Positions 1 to 11,302 of a stretch of 64,000 nucleotides of DNA are shown one piece after another. The DNA lies in NCBI GenBank assembly GCA_022432975.1, contig CM039516.1:28288051-28352050 (forward strand), written 5' to 3'. The notes under the pieces are model-generated. The model was not told the origin of the DNA, made no database searches, and worked only from the letters and a program-made list of their open reading frames with translations. How positions within the stretch are numbered: the first letter of the stretch is position 1; each line of letters starts with the position of its first letter. The position numbers were made by a program, and so were the translations under genes. Source of the stretch: Begonia masoniana. Lineage: Eukaryota; Streptophyta; Magnoliopsida; Cucurbitales; Begoniaceae.

Positions 1-318
1 GGATCTTTATCTCTTTCCAACCCACGTGAATCTTTATCTCTTTGTAGTTTCCGTGGATCTTTACCCTTCTCTCTCCAATCCATTGGTATTTGTGGAGACC
101 AACTCCGTGCCTTGTGGGTCTTCTTTTGGCCAAGTTCTTGGGGCCCCACTTCCATGCTACAAAGCTCTTTATTTTTATAGTCTTTTGCTTTTGTTGTGAT
201 GACTCTTTTCCTCGGGTTTCACGACTAAAGCATGTGAAGCTTTGTTCGTGGACCTCCTTTATCTTCTAATAGATCATGGTCCTTGACAATGAGATTTATC
301 GCTCCTCGGTTCACATCA
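1..318 (-). repeat. 3' LTR of element A (partial)
   Basis: Matches the 3' part (on the + strand) of the LTR at 3772-4857, with scattered single-base indels in homopolymers. It ends in TCACATCA immediately before the polypurine tract. The rest of the LTR is outside the window. Confidence 0.9.
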
Positions 319-331
319 TTCCCTCCTCCTT
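319..331 (-). promoter_or_regulatory. Polypurine tract of element A
   Basis: The minus strand reads AAGGAGGAGGGAA directly upstream of the LTR start TGATGTGAACC. This is the expected plus-strand DNA primer site of an LTR retrotransposon. Confidence 0.85.
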
Positions 332-530
332 CGAAAGATTCGTCCTCGAATCTCCTGCATCATATAAAAATAAGTTAGTAAAATTAAAATATGTGCTTAC
401 ATTACCGTATTCACTTGGTAGGTCGATCTTGTAAGCGATGTCGTTGATGCGCTCTAGGACTGGAAATGTTTATCTCCTCGAGGTTGTAGCTTGTTATTCC
501 GTGTGTTCGGAAACCTTTCTTTTTGTAAAT
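330..530 (-). pseudogene. Integrase C-terminal (GPY-type) remnant of element A
   Basis: The minus-strand translation gives fragments such as [20 protein letters not shown] followed by a DSRTNL segment. These match the end of integrase in elements C and D ([18 protein letters not shown]). The frame is broken by small indels and there is no upstream integrase core, so this is a relic left after internal deletion of pol. Confidence 0.8.
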
Positions 531-748
531 CTCCAGGTTTAAAATAAGTCTTACCATTGCATGAAACTTCTTAACAAATTCATCATTTTCCTTTCATACA
601 TAAGAGCAAACTTATTAGTAAACAAAGTTAATAAATTTAACGGATTTAATGGATTAAAATCATCAACAATATCAACAATGAATAATACCTAATAGAATTG
701 AAATCCCTTAAACATAAAAATCAGATTTGAAACTCGCAAAATATGTAT

Positions 749-2895
749 CTACATTTTGTCATAAACCAAGTTGTGTGCAAAGTAATCAATGACAAATTTT
801 TCAATTAAATAATTATGCATATTATCTATCAACCTTAAATATATAATAGGTGCAATATAAAAATCATATGGTCTTACCAACCACTCAAACCTATTTGATG
901 TTTCCGGTCGACTTGTAACTAGCGTACTCGGTACGAGGTTTTTATGCTTTTCAATCTCTCTCAAAGGAGAAATTTGATTTCGAAACTCCTCGGGAATTTC
1001 ATATTTATTTTTCTGCAAAAGAAAATAAACAACACTTGGAAGAAAACTTGGTAAGTCGTTAGATGATAAATAAACATCTTTATATAAAAGCAAAATCATC
1101 TCACGCTTATCTTCACTTTTGTTCATCAACACAATTTGTTTCTCACTTGACTTTTCTTTCCTCTCTCCCTCGGTTTTTATCTCTTTTCTCTCAATTTTTC
1201 TCTCTTGCTCCCTCGGTTTTTCATCCCTCTTTGTACTCTTTTCAACTATTTTTCTTTCCCCACTTTCTTTTTCTATTTTGGCCTCTTTTTCAACTAATTT
1301 CTTTTCACCACTTTCTTCTTCTTTTTCAATCCTAATCTTTTGGAATTCCTTTACAATCCTCTCTTGGTCTACAATTGCCTCCCATGGCTTTAATGGTGTA
1401 AGGATAATGGTTTTTCCATTGTAAACCAACGAATACTCATTCTTGTAACCATTATGCTTGACGTTTCGGTCAAATTGCCAAGGTCTCCCCAAAAGTATGT
1501 GGGTAGCTTGCATCGGAACTACATCACATAAAACTTTATCTGGGTATCTACCAATTGATAAAAGAACTTCCACCTGTTTAGTCACCTTGATTTCTCCACA
1601 ATCGCTTAACCATTGCAACTTGTATGGTTTTGGATGTTGCTCGGTTTTCAAGTTCAACTTTTGGACTAGTAATGTGCTTGCTACATTGGTGCAACTCCCA
1701 CTATCGATGATCAAACTACAAACTTTGTTATGCACATGACATCTTGTATGGAATATATGCTCACGTTGTACTTTGTCGCCATCTTCCTTAGTTTGCACAT
1801 TCAATACTCGCCTTGTGACTAAAAGATCTCCTTTTACTGGTTCCTCTACCTCAATGTCACTACAATCCTCAAGTGGTGGCATCTCACCATCACTCGAACT
1901 CACACTCTCCACATCGCCATTGTCCCTTAAAATCATAGCTCTTTTATTTGGACAATTCGAAGCTATGTGTCCGAACCCTTGGCACCGAAAGCACTTAATC
2001 TCTCGAGTTCTAATTGGATTTGAAGTTTCAGCCTTAGCTTTTTGTGGTAACACTTGATTGTTGGACACAGTTTTTTCCTTAGAATCCTCTCTCAATTTTG
2101 GCTTCTCATTTTTCCAATTTGTTTGCCAAGTTGCGGTTGATGTTGTACCAACCCTAGTACTTCTCTTAGCCTTTAGTTGCCGCTCTATTTTGATTGATTT
2201 ATGTAGTAACTCCTCCAAGTCGATGTAGTGTTGTAGATCCACCACATCCGCAATTTCTCGATTCAATCCCCCAATAAAACGAGCCATGGTTGCTTCCTTA
2301 TTTTCTTCCACATTAGCCCTTATCATGGCTACCTCCATCTCTTTATAATATTCCTCCACACTTTTGAAACCTTGTGTCAAATTTTGGAGCTTTCGACACG
2401 CGTCTCTATAGTAGTATGATGGAACATATCTTTTTTTCATGATGGCCTTCAAGTCTTCCCATGTGCGGATTTGTGCTTCACCATTCCTCCTCCGGTTCTT
2501 AACTAATTGATCCCACCAAATACTAGCATAATCCGTGAACTCCATGGTGATCAACTTAAGCTTCTTATCCTCCGAATAATTTTGGAACTCAAATACCAAG
2601 TCTACTTTTCGTTCCCAATCCAAATATCCCTCGGGGTCGTTCTTCCCTTGGAAAGGTGGAATATTTACCTTGATATTTCGTAATCGTTGTCTTCTCGGTT
2701 TGTCCCCTCATTCCTTTCTTTTGGGTAATAACCACTATACTCTTCGGATTCTCCATCAAAATCCTTCCTTTGTCGTGCATGATTAGGTGTCGGAGTTTCC
2801 AATCGTTCCATTCTCTGATTTAGAGCCGTGAATTGATCTTGCATGGCTCTCATGAACAATTTTAAATCAACGTCGTTGTGTTCTTCTCCACTCAT
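749..2895 (-). pseudogene. gag-protease region of element A, frameshifted, with truncated RT
   Basis: Gag starts at the ATG at 2895 (MSGEEHNDVDLKLFMRAMQ), which aligns with the gag start of element C. A one-base loss near 2680 separates the first ~75 codons from the long downstream frame ending at 749. Visible domains are the retrotransposon gag core ([17 protein letters not shown]), a CCHC zinc knuckle ([14 protein letters not shown]), a basic/acidic linker, and an aspartic protease with D-S-G ([10 protein letters not shown]). A long Lys/Glu-rich spacer follows. The beginning of RT is then degenerate and jumps to a WLV.P remnant, so RT, RNase H and most of integrase are gone. If expressed it could give only Gag-like protein. 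Close kin of C (same gag and PR motifs). Confidence 0.85.
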
Positions 2896-3754
2896 GATAT
2901 TCTTTTTCGACCACAATAAGAAAATAAAAGAAAATTGTTAGAAGTAAAAGAAAAATAATCAAGTAATGGACCTTACCTCTCCCTCACGTGTTTGCTCTCA
3001 ATGGATGTCACTCCACTCGTGTTTCGCTCAAAAATTAAGGCTTTTTCTATAATAGTCTCACCCTCTTGCCTTTTACCTCTAGATCTCCCTTTTAGTTCTT
3101 TACGTAAGAACTTGATCGATGATAAATATTCAACAAGCCAAACTATAAAAAATCAAACTTCAAAGCTTAAAAGTTCAAACTTGTAAAGATGGCTAAATCA
3201 AGGGTATGATTGAAATAAGACAAAACTTTAGACGAAGACAATATTTCAAATGAAGATTCAACAATTTAAACCTTCAAAGAATAAATTTGGATAAAGACAA
3301 TATTTCGAATGAAGATTCAATAATTTGAATTTTCAAAGAACAATTATCTACGAATTTAAGAACGAATTTTTGAATTTAAAAGGCTAGAAATTTAAAAATC
3401 TCTAGAACAAAATTTCGAATTTTTTTTTTTTTTTTTTGACTTCTCACAACTCTTTTTTTTTTTTTTTTTACTTTTGACAACTTTTTTTTTTTACTTTTGA
3501 CAATTCTTTTTTTTTACTTTTGACAACTCTTTTTTTTTTTGACTTTTGACAAACTCTTTTTTTTGTACTTTTCGAATTTCAAGAGGAGAAATTCACAAGA
3601 AAAAAAAAATTGATGATAAAAATCGAAACTTGAAAACAAGGATGGAAAAAAATGATTTTTTTTTTTGGGTTTTTTTGAGTACTAGGACGAATAGAATAAG
3701 ATGAAGAAAATACTGATAACAAAAATTAAAGATAGCTTCTTGAATCAAGGAACC
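2896..3754 (-). other. Leader (5' untranslated region) of element A
   Basis: About 860 bp between PBS and gag. On the + strand it contains several long T tracts (3420-3562, interrupted by CTTTTGACAA-type spacers), i.e. A tracts in the RNA. Near gag it holds a motif shared with elements C and F: CACGTGAGGGAG followed shortly by GGTCC (2968-2990 on the minus strand). No coding sequence recognised. Confidence 0.7.
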
Positions 3755-3770
3755 GAAGCTCTGATACCAA
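3755..3770 (-). promoter_or_regulatory. Primer-binding site of element A
   Basis: The minus strand reads TTGGTATCAGAGCTTC, one base from the 5' LTR end. It matches the 3' end complement of plant initiator tRNA-Met. Confidence 0.9.
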
Positions 3771-3771
3771 C

Positions 3772-4857
3772 TGATGCGAACCTCGGATCGAAAGGACCCG
3801 GGACCCGACAACAACGCGGAATAATTGAAAGGACGCCTTTGATTCAAGAACAAAGTAAGGAACTAAGACCCCAATCGAAGAATTCGATGGAACCCTAGTT
3901 ATCAAAACAGGAGCTTGACCCGAGCCACACCTGTTGGCTGAACCAAAGCTATCAAAACAGGAGCTTGACCCAGACCAAACTCGTTGGTAAGAACCAAAGC
4001 TATCAAGCGAGATTCTTCAAGCGTGACTTGAAGAAGATCGTTGTTCTTCGCAAAGAACTAAAGAGAAATCCTCTCTAAAAAAAACACTCAATTTTTTAAT
4101 TCAAACTTGTTCTCCCTATTAAATCAAATAGTTTGCCATTAAATAGGCTACACATTAAAATTAAATTAAATAATAATAAAAAAACGAAAATAAAGATAAA
4201 ATAACTGATAAAATCGTGAGATAATGATCCTTTGCATGATAAGATATCATCTCACGTTTAAACTACGTTTGATTATGATTTGAGTAGATTCTGTCAGATA
4301 AAATCTCTTATACGTGATTTGTTTGGATTTGCATGTGCTTCTCATGTGACTTTTTTAATTCTTACACGTGCATGTGCATGGCACATGTAAATCTTCATGC
4401 ATGTTGGCCTCCCCTGCTCAAAAGATCTTCCAATAATTTGGGGCTTCTGCTCTTGTCATTGGCCGCCCGTATCTTCAATTGAATCTTTGTTCTTGGCCTT
4501 GATCTGGTCTCAACTTGGATCACATCATAAACCAAGTCATGTGGATCTTTATCTCTTTCCAACCCACGTGAATCTTTATCTCTTTGGTAGTTTCCGTGGA
4601 TCTTTACCCTTCTCTCTCCAATCCTTGGTATTTGTGAGCCCACTCCGTGCCTTGTGGGTCTTCTTTTGCCAAGTTCTTGGGGCCCACTTCCATGCTACAA
4701 AGCTCTTATTTTATAGTCCTTTTGCTTTTGTTGTGATGACTCTTTTCCTCGGGTTTTCACGACTAAACCATGTGAAGCTTTGTTCGTTGGACTTCCTTTA
4801 TCTTCTAATAGATCATGGTCCTTGACAATGAGATTTATCGCTCCTCGGTTCACATCA
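3772..4857 (-). repeat. 5' LTR of element A
   Basis: 1086 bp, from TGATGCGAACC to GGTTCACATCA. A TATA-like TATTTAA lies at 4139-4145 (minus strand) within a CCTATTTAATGG context that is conserved in the LTRs of C and D. No 5S-like block is present, unlike element C. Confidence 0.9.
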
Positions 4858-7800
4858 ATAACAAAGTTCACTTCAATCGATTTGTTCCAAAAGAAATGAA
4901 CGTATCAAGCTAATGAGGTTGACTGTTACATGACTTGTGGTTAGAACCTAAGTTATCCATTGCACCTTCAATGTTTAACTTGAAGTGATGAGAACTACGT
5001 GTACTGAGGACCCAATAACCTTCATGGACGAGTAATTAAGCCTTAGTAATGCGTTTGAGTGTAGTATAGAAAGTTCACAGTCAATCGATTTGTTCCAAAG
5101 AAATGAACGTATCAAGCTAATGAGGTTGACTGTTACATGACTTGTGGTTAGAACCTAAGTTATCCATTTCAACTTCAAGGTTTAACTTGAAGTGATGAGA
5201 ACGACGTGTACAGTGGACCCAATAATCTTCATGGACCGCGTAATTAAGCGAGAGTAATGCGTTTGATGAAGTATAAGAAAGTTCACTTCAATCGATTTGT
5301 TCCAAAAGAACTGAACGTATCAAGCTAATGAGGTTGACTGTTACATGACTTGTGGTTAGAAACTAAGTTATCCATTTCACCTTAAAGGTCTAACTTGAAG
5401 TGATGAGAACGACGTGTACTGAGGACCCAATAACCTTCATGGACAAGTAATTAAGCCTTAGTAATGCGTTTGATGTAGTATAAGAAAGTTCACTTCAATC
5501 AATTTGTTAGTAAAGAACTGAACGTATCAAGCTAATGAGGTTGACTGTTACATGACTTGTGGTTAGAACATAAGTTAATCCATTCACCTTCAAGGTTTAA
5601 CGTGAAGTGATGAGAACGACGTGTACTGAGGACCCAATAACCTTCATTGACGCATAATTAAGCCTTAGTAATGTGTTTGATGAAGTATAAGAAAGGTCAC
5701 TTCAATCGATTTGTTACAAAAGAACTGAACATATCAAGCTAATGAGGTTGACTGTTACATGACTTGTGGTTAGAACTAAGTTATCAATTTCAACCTTCAT
5801 GGTTTAACTTGAAGTTGATAAGAACGACGTGTACTATGGACCCAATAATCTTCATGGACGCGTAATTAAGCCATAGAAATGCGTTTGTGAAGTATAGAAA
5901 GTTCACTTCAATCGATTTGTTACAAAAGAACTGAACGATATCAGCTAATGAGGTTGACTGTTACATGACTTGTGGTTAGAACCTAAGTTATCCATTTCAC
6001 CTTAAGGTTTAACTTGAAGTGATGAGAACGACGTGTACTGGGACCCATAACCTTCATGGACGCGTAATTAAGCCTTAGTAATGCGTTTGATGAAGTATAA
6101 GAAAGGTCACTTCAATCGATTTGTTACAAAAGAACTGAACGTATCAAGCTAATGAGGTTGACTGTTACATGACTTGTGGTTAGAATCTAAGTTATCCACT
6201 TCACTTCAAGGATTAACTTGAAGTGATGAGAACGACGTGTACTGAGGACCCAATAACCGTTCATGGACGAGTAATTAAGCCTTAGTAATGCGTTTGATGT
6301 AGTATAAGAAAGTTCACTTCAATCGATTTGTTCCAAAAGAAATGAACATATCAAGCTAATGAGGTTGACTATTACATGACTTGTGGTTAGAACCTAAGTT
6401 ATCCATTTCACCTTCAAGGTTTAACTTGAAGTGATGAGAACGGACGTGGTACTGAGGACCCAATAACCTTCATTGAGCACTAATTAAGCCTTAGTAATGT
6501 GTTTGATGAAGTATAGAAAGGTCACTTCAATCGATTTGTTACAAAGAACTGAACACTATCAAGCTAATGAGGTTGACTGTTACATGACTTGTGGTTAGAA
6601 CCTAAGTTATCACTTTCACCTCATGGTTTAACTTGAAGTGATAAGAACGACGTGTACTATGGACCCAATAATCTTCATGGACGCGTAATTAAGCCATAGA
6701 AATGCGTTTGATGAAGTATAAGAAAGTTCACTTCAATCGATTTGTTACAAAAGAACTGAACATATCATGCTAATGAGGTTGACTGTTACATGACTTGTGG
6801 TTAGAACCTAAGTTATCCATTTCACCTTTAAGGTTTAACTTGAAGTGATGAGAACGACGTGTACTGATGGACCCAATAACCTTCATGGACGCGTAATTAA
6901 GCCTTAGTATGCGTTTGATGAAGTATAAGAAAGGTCACTTCAATCGATTTGTTACAAAAGAACTGAACGTATCAAGCTAATGAGGTTGACTGTTACATGA
7001 CTTGTGGTTAGAATCTAAGTTATCCACTTCACTTTCAAGGATTAACTTGAAGTGATGAGAACGACGTGTACTGAGGACCCAATAACCTTCATGGACGAGT
7101 AATTAAGCCTTAGTAATGCGTTTGATGTAGTATAAGAAAGTTCACTTCAATCGATTTGTTCCAAAAGAAATGAACATATCAAGCTAATGAGGTTGACTAT
7201 TACATGACTTGTGGTTAGAACCTAAGTTATCCATTTCACCTTCAAGGTTTAACTTGAAGTGATGAGAACGACGTGTACTGAGGACCCAATAACCTTCATG
7301 GACACGTAATTAAGCCTTATTAATTCGTTTGATGAAGTATAAGAAAGGTCACTTCAATAGATTTGTTACAAAAGAACTGAACGTATCAAGCTAATGAGGT
7401 TGACTGTTACATGACTTGTGGTTAGAACCTAAGATATCCATTTCACCATCAAGGTTTAACTTGAAGTTATGAGAACGACGTGTACTGAGGACCCAATAAC
7501 CTTCATGGACGCGTAATTAGCCTTAGTAATGCGTTTGATGTAGTATAAGAAAGTTCACTTCAATCGATTTGTTCCAAAGAAATGAACGTATCAAGCTAAT
7601 GAGGTTGACTGTTACATGACTTGTGGTTAGAACCTAAGTTATCCATTTCAACTTCAAGGTTTAACTTGAAGTGATGAGAACGACGTGTACTGTGGACCCA
7701 ATAATCTTCATGGACGCGTAATTAAGCTATAGTAATGCGTTTGATGAAGTATAAGAAAGTTCACTTCAATCGATTTGTTCCAAAAGAACTGAACGTATCA

Positions 7801-9479
7801 AGCTAATGAGGTTGACTGTTACATGACTTGTGGTTAGAACCTAAGTTATCCATTCACCTTCAAGGTTTAACTTGAAGTGATGAGAACGACGTGTACTGAG
7901 GACCCAATAACCTTCATTGACGCGTAATTAAGCCTTAGTAATGTGTTTGATGAAGTATAAGAAAGGTCACTTCAATCAATTTGTTAGTAAAGAACTGAAC
8001 GTATCAAGCTAATGAGGTTGACTGTTACATGACTTGTGGTTAGAACCTAAGTTATCCATTTCACCTTCAAGGTTTAACTTGAAGTGATGAGAACGACGTG
8101 TACTGAGGACCCAATAACCTTCATTGACGCGTAATTAAGCCTTAGTAATGTGTTTGATGAAGTATAAGAAAGGTCACTTCAATCGATTTGTTACAAAAGA
8201 ACTGAACGTATCAAGCTAATGAGGTTGACTGTTACATGACTTGTGGTTAGAACCTAAGTTATCAATTTCACCTTCATGGTTTAACTTGAAGTGATAAGAA
8301 CGACGTGTACTATGGACCCAATAATCTTCATGGACGCGTAATTAAGCCATAGTAATGCGTTTGATGAAGTATGAGAAAGTTCACTTCAATCGATTTGTTA
8401 CAAAAGAACTGAACGTATCAAGCTAATGAGGTTGACTGTTACATGACTTGTGGTTAGAACCTAAGTTATCCATTTCACCTTTAAGGTTTAACTTGAAGTG
8501 ATGAGAACGACGTGTACTGAGGACCCAATAACCTTCATGGACGCGTAATTAAGCCTTAGTAATGCGTTTGATGAAGTATAAGAAAGGTCACTTCAATCGA
8601 TTTGTTACAAAAGAACTGAACGTATAAAGCTAATGAGGTTGACTGTTACATGACTTGTGGTTAGAATCTAAGTTATCCACTTCACTTTCAAGGTTTAACT
8701 TGAAGTGATGAGAACGACGTGTACTGAGAACCCAATAACCTTCATGGACGAGTAATTAAGCCTTAGTAATGCGTTTGATGTAGTATAAGAAAGTTCACTT
8801 CAATCGATTTGTTCCAAAAGAAATGAACGTATCAAGCTAATGAGGTTGACTGTTACATGACTTGTGGTTAGAACCTAAGTTATCCATTTCAACTTCAAGG
8901 TTTAACTTGAAGTGATGAGAACGACGTGTACTGTGGACCCAATAACCTTCATGGACCCGTAATTAAGCCTTAGAAATGCATTTGATGAAGTATACGAAAG
9001 GTCACTTAAATCGATTTGTTACAAAAGAACTGAACGTATCAAGCTAATGAGGTTGACTGTTACATGACTTGTGGTTAGAACCTAAGTTATCTATTTCACC
9101 TTCATGGTTTAACTTGAAGTGATGAGAACAACGTGTACTGAGGACCCAATAACCTTCATGGACGCGTAATTAAGCCTTAGTAATGCGTTTGATGAAGTAT
9201 AAGAAAGGTCACTAAAATCGATTTGTTACAAAAGAACTGAACGTATCAAGCTAATGAGGTTCACTGTTATATGACTTGTGGTTAAATCTAAGTTATACAT
9301 TTCACCTTCAAGGTTTACCTTCAAGTGATGAGAACGACGTGTACTGTGGACCCAATAACCTTCATGGACGCGTAATTAAGCCTTCGTAATGCGTTTGATG
9401 AAGTATAAGAAAGTTCACTTCAATCGATTTGTTCCAAAAGAAATGAACGTATCAAGCTAATGAGGTTAACTGTTACATG
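4858..9479 (+). repeat. 207-bp satellite array, forward orientation, ~22 monomers
   Basis: Tandem units recur every 206-207 bp; for example TCACTTCAAT recurs at 7761, 7967, 8174, 8381 and 8588. Monomer landmarks are TTCACTTCAATCGATTTGTT, AATGAGGTTGACTGTTACAT, AACTTGAAGTGATGAGAACG and GACCCAATAACCTTCATGG. Each monomer contains CTTCAAG...CTTGAAG and TCACTTCAA...TTGAAGTGA inverted repeats. Diagnostic variants (GGTCAC/GTTCAC, TTACAAAAG/TTCCAAAAG, GAGGACCC/CTATGGACCC/GTGGACCC, ACGAGTAA/ACGCGTAA) recur in order, indicating higher-order structure. Confidence 0.97.
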
Positions 9480-11302
9480 TGTAACGCCCGGGTTTTCGGA
9501 TTTTAGGATTTTCTAATTTTTTAGATAATTTTCGTAAATGGCAAATTAAAGTATTTTCTTGAGCGGGATGTTTCTTTAGAGCCCTAGAATTTATGGGAAT
9601 TTTTAGAGGAATAAGTGAGATTTTAGAAACCCAAATCGAGAAGAGTAATGCTAGAGTTCCCGTTTTACCCTTTTAGTATGTTAATTTGTAAAAATAGCAA
9701 AATAAGTCCGTTTTGTGAACGGTGAGTTTTGTTAGAACTCTAAGATTAAATTGGAATATTTGGAGAAATAAGGAAGTTGCAGAGAAACCGAATCGATAGA
9801 CTAATTAAAGAGTTAAGCATAGAATTGAGGGAAGGGCATTTAAGTAATTGGTAATTAAAAGATTATAGTTTTATTTTAAAACAACAGAATGGCTTCACGA
9901 AGAAGCCATTCCGTTGCGAGCTCCCGACGCCGAGAGAGAGAGACGAGGGAGAGCGGCGACATCCCTCCGACGGCGACCACGGCTCCGACCACCGTTCAGA
10001 CGTGCGGTCACCGACGAGCTGAAGCCAGGGCTCGGTTCGCCCTTTTTCCGCGCCAGACCCGACCGAAAACAGGTAGTTCCTCCCTGTTTTCTCTTTGTTG
10101 CTCGGGCCGTGGAGTGGTCCACGAGTTGGGTCGATTTCTTTGGTCGATTTGTGACGAAAATGTGGTGGAATTACAGATGTGAGGTGAGTGTTCGTCGGTG
10201 GGCTGTGCTATCTCGGTTTTCAGGGAGAAAACCGTGAAGGGGGGGAATCTGGATTTTGGGTTTTTGAAATTGGAAACCCTAATTTATGCTTAATACGTTA
10301 GAATAGGATAGATTGGTAATGAATTGGATGAGTTTTGATGAAAATCGAAATAAGAGAAATTTTGGGTAAAAGGGACAGTTTGGGTTTTGCCCTTTTTGAC
10401 CTAGTTCCAGTTATTTGTTTTAAATTCCTCTTGGCAGATTAAAATAGGTTATTAGAGGAGTACGTGGCCGCTGGAATCGTTCGATTCTGATAATCGACGC
10501 GAAAGTTACGCACGTTTGAAGTTTTAGGTCGGTTTTTTACCGAACCCAAGTAGTGGCCCATTTAATTAGGTTTTAGTTGGATTAGGCTAGAATAGTAATT
10601 TGAGATGTTTTCACGAAAATAAGAGTTTAGTTATGCCCGAACGAAATGAGTTAGAATTTTTGAAGAAATGTATTAGTTCGGGATTTCGTTTAGCTTTGAA
10701 ATGGATGATTTAGATTAATACTAATGACGTGCTATGAAATGCCTTAGGTAATCCAAGCTCTTCAAGGACAGTGCTCGGCATAGCTAGGACGCCAGGTAAG
10801 TGGATGTTAGGTTCTGGCCGTTAAGGCCCTACATCGTGTCAACGCTAGGCTTTTCTGTTTTGATGATGATTTTCTGATTGTGGAGCTTAATGAGTCGGGT
10901 AGCCTAGGATGTTAGCTATTAGTTGTTTGTAAAGTTTGTCAAAAGTAATCTATGTCTATGTATGTTGTGAATTGTTTGATGATATGTCTTGATGATATGT
11001 ATACGTAGATTACCTCATGCATCATGTTTTAGAAAAAGTACAAAAATGTTTTAGCATATGTTTTCACGATTTGAACGTAGAAACGACAACGATGTAAAAT
11101 GAAAATGTAAAGTGTCTGAGGGAAGTGGTTCACCCTTCAGATGTAAATTGTGGAACGTCCAGAAAACGTATTATATCTGAGGGAAGTGGTTCACCCTTCA
11201 GATAAAGATTTATATGTGGAACGTCTAGAGATGGAGAAACTAATCCGCCCTCCATTGGTAGAGGATTACATGTATGTACGATGGAAATGAAATGAATATG
11301 TA
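9480..11302 (+). mobile_element. Truncated long LTR (same family as 27784-30708)
   Basis: Begins TGTAACGCCCGGGTTTTCGG and aligns through about 1.8 kb with the solo LTR at 27784, including the shared ~190-bp block at 9620-9810 and the repeats TCTGAGGGAAGTGGTTCACC. It lacks the 3' ~1.1 kb and ends near TATGAAG, where the satellite restarts with GAAGTTATGAG. About 70 bp of satellite are missing at the junction. No coding sequence; the small frames in its GC-rich middle (9889-10237) are not conserved in the sister copy. Confidence 0.85.
9881..9917 (+). other. Conserved hairpin in LTR fragment
   Basis: GAATGGCTTC - ACGAA - GAAGCCATTC is a perfect 10-bp stem (9887-9911), extended outward with one mismatch. 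The sister LTR has a hairpin at the same place (28178-28209) with different loop-proximal pairs. It borders a GC-rich stretch that differs between the two copies. Confidence 0.7.

Larger units (their letters stand above)
1..4857 (-). mobile_element. Element A: defective Ty3/gypsy retrotransposon (left end outside the window)
   Basis: Minus-strand LTR element. The order on the minus strand is 5' LTR (3772-4857), primer-binding site, leader, gag-protease, a collapsed pol region, polypurine tract, and a 3' LTR cut by the window edge (1-318). The LTR ends are TGATGCGAACC...GGTTCACATCA, and PBS and PPT are both in place. Most of reverse transcriptase, RNase H and integrase is missing: the protease frame runs into degenerate RT and then into an integrase C-terminal remnant. 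It is therefore non-autonomous. It abuts the 207-bp satellite directly at 4858. Many 1-nt differences separate the two LTR copies, which suggests either age or sequencing noise. Confidence 0.9.

Noticed and set aside
4858..9479. CRISPR-like array
   Set aside because: The whole 207-bp unit is repeated without unique spacers, and the context is plant nuclear DNA.
9889..10237. Open frames in the GC-rich part of the long LTR (also 28146-28510)
   Set aside because: High GC gives long frames in several phases at once. The two LTR copies do not share the peptides.
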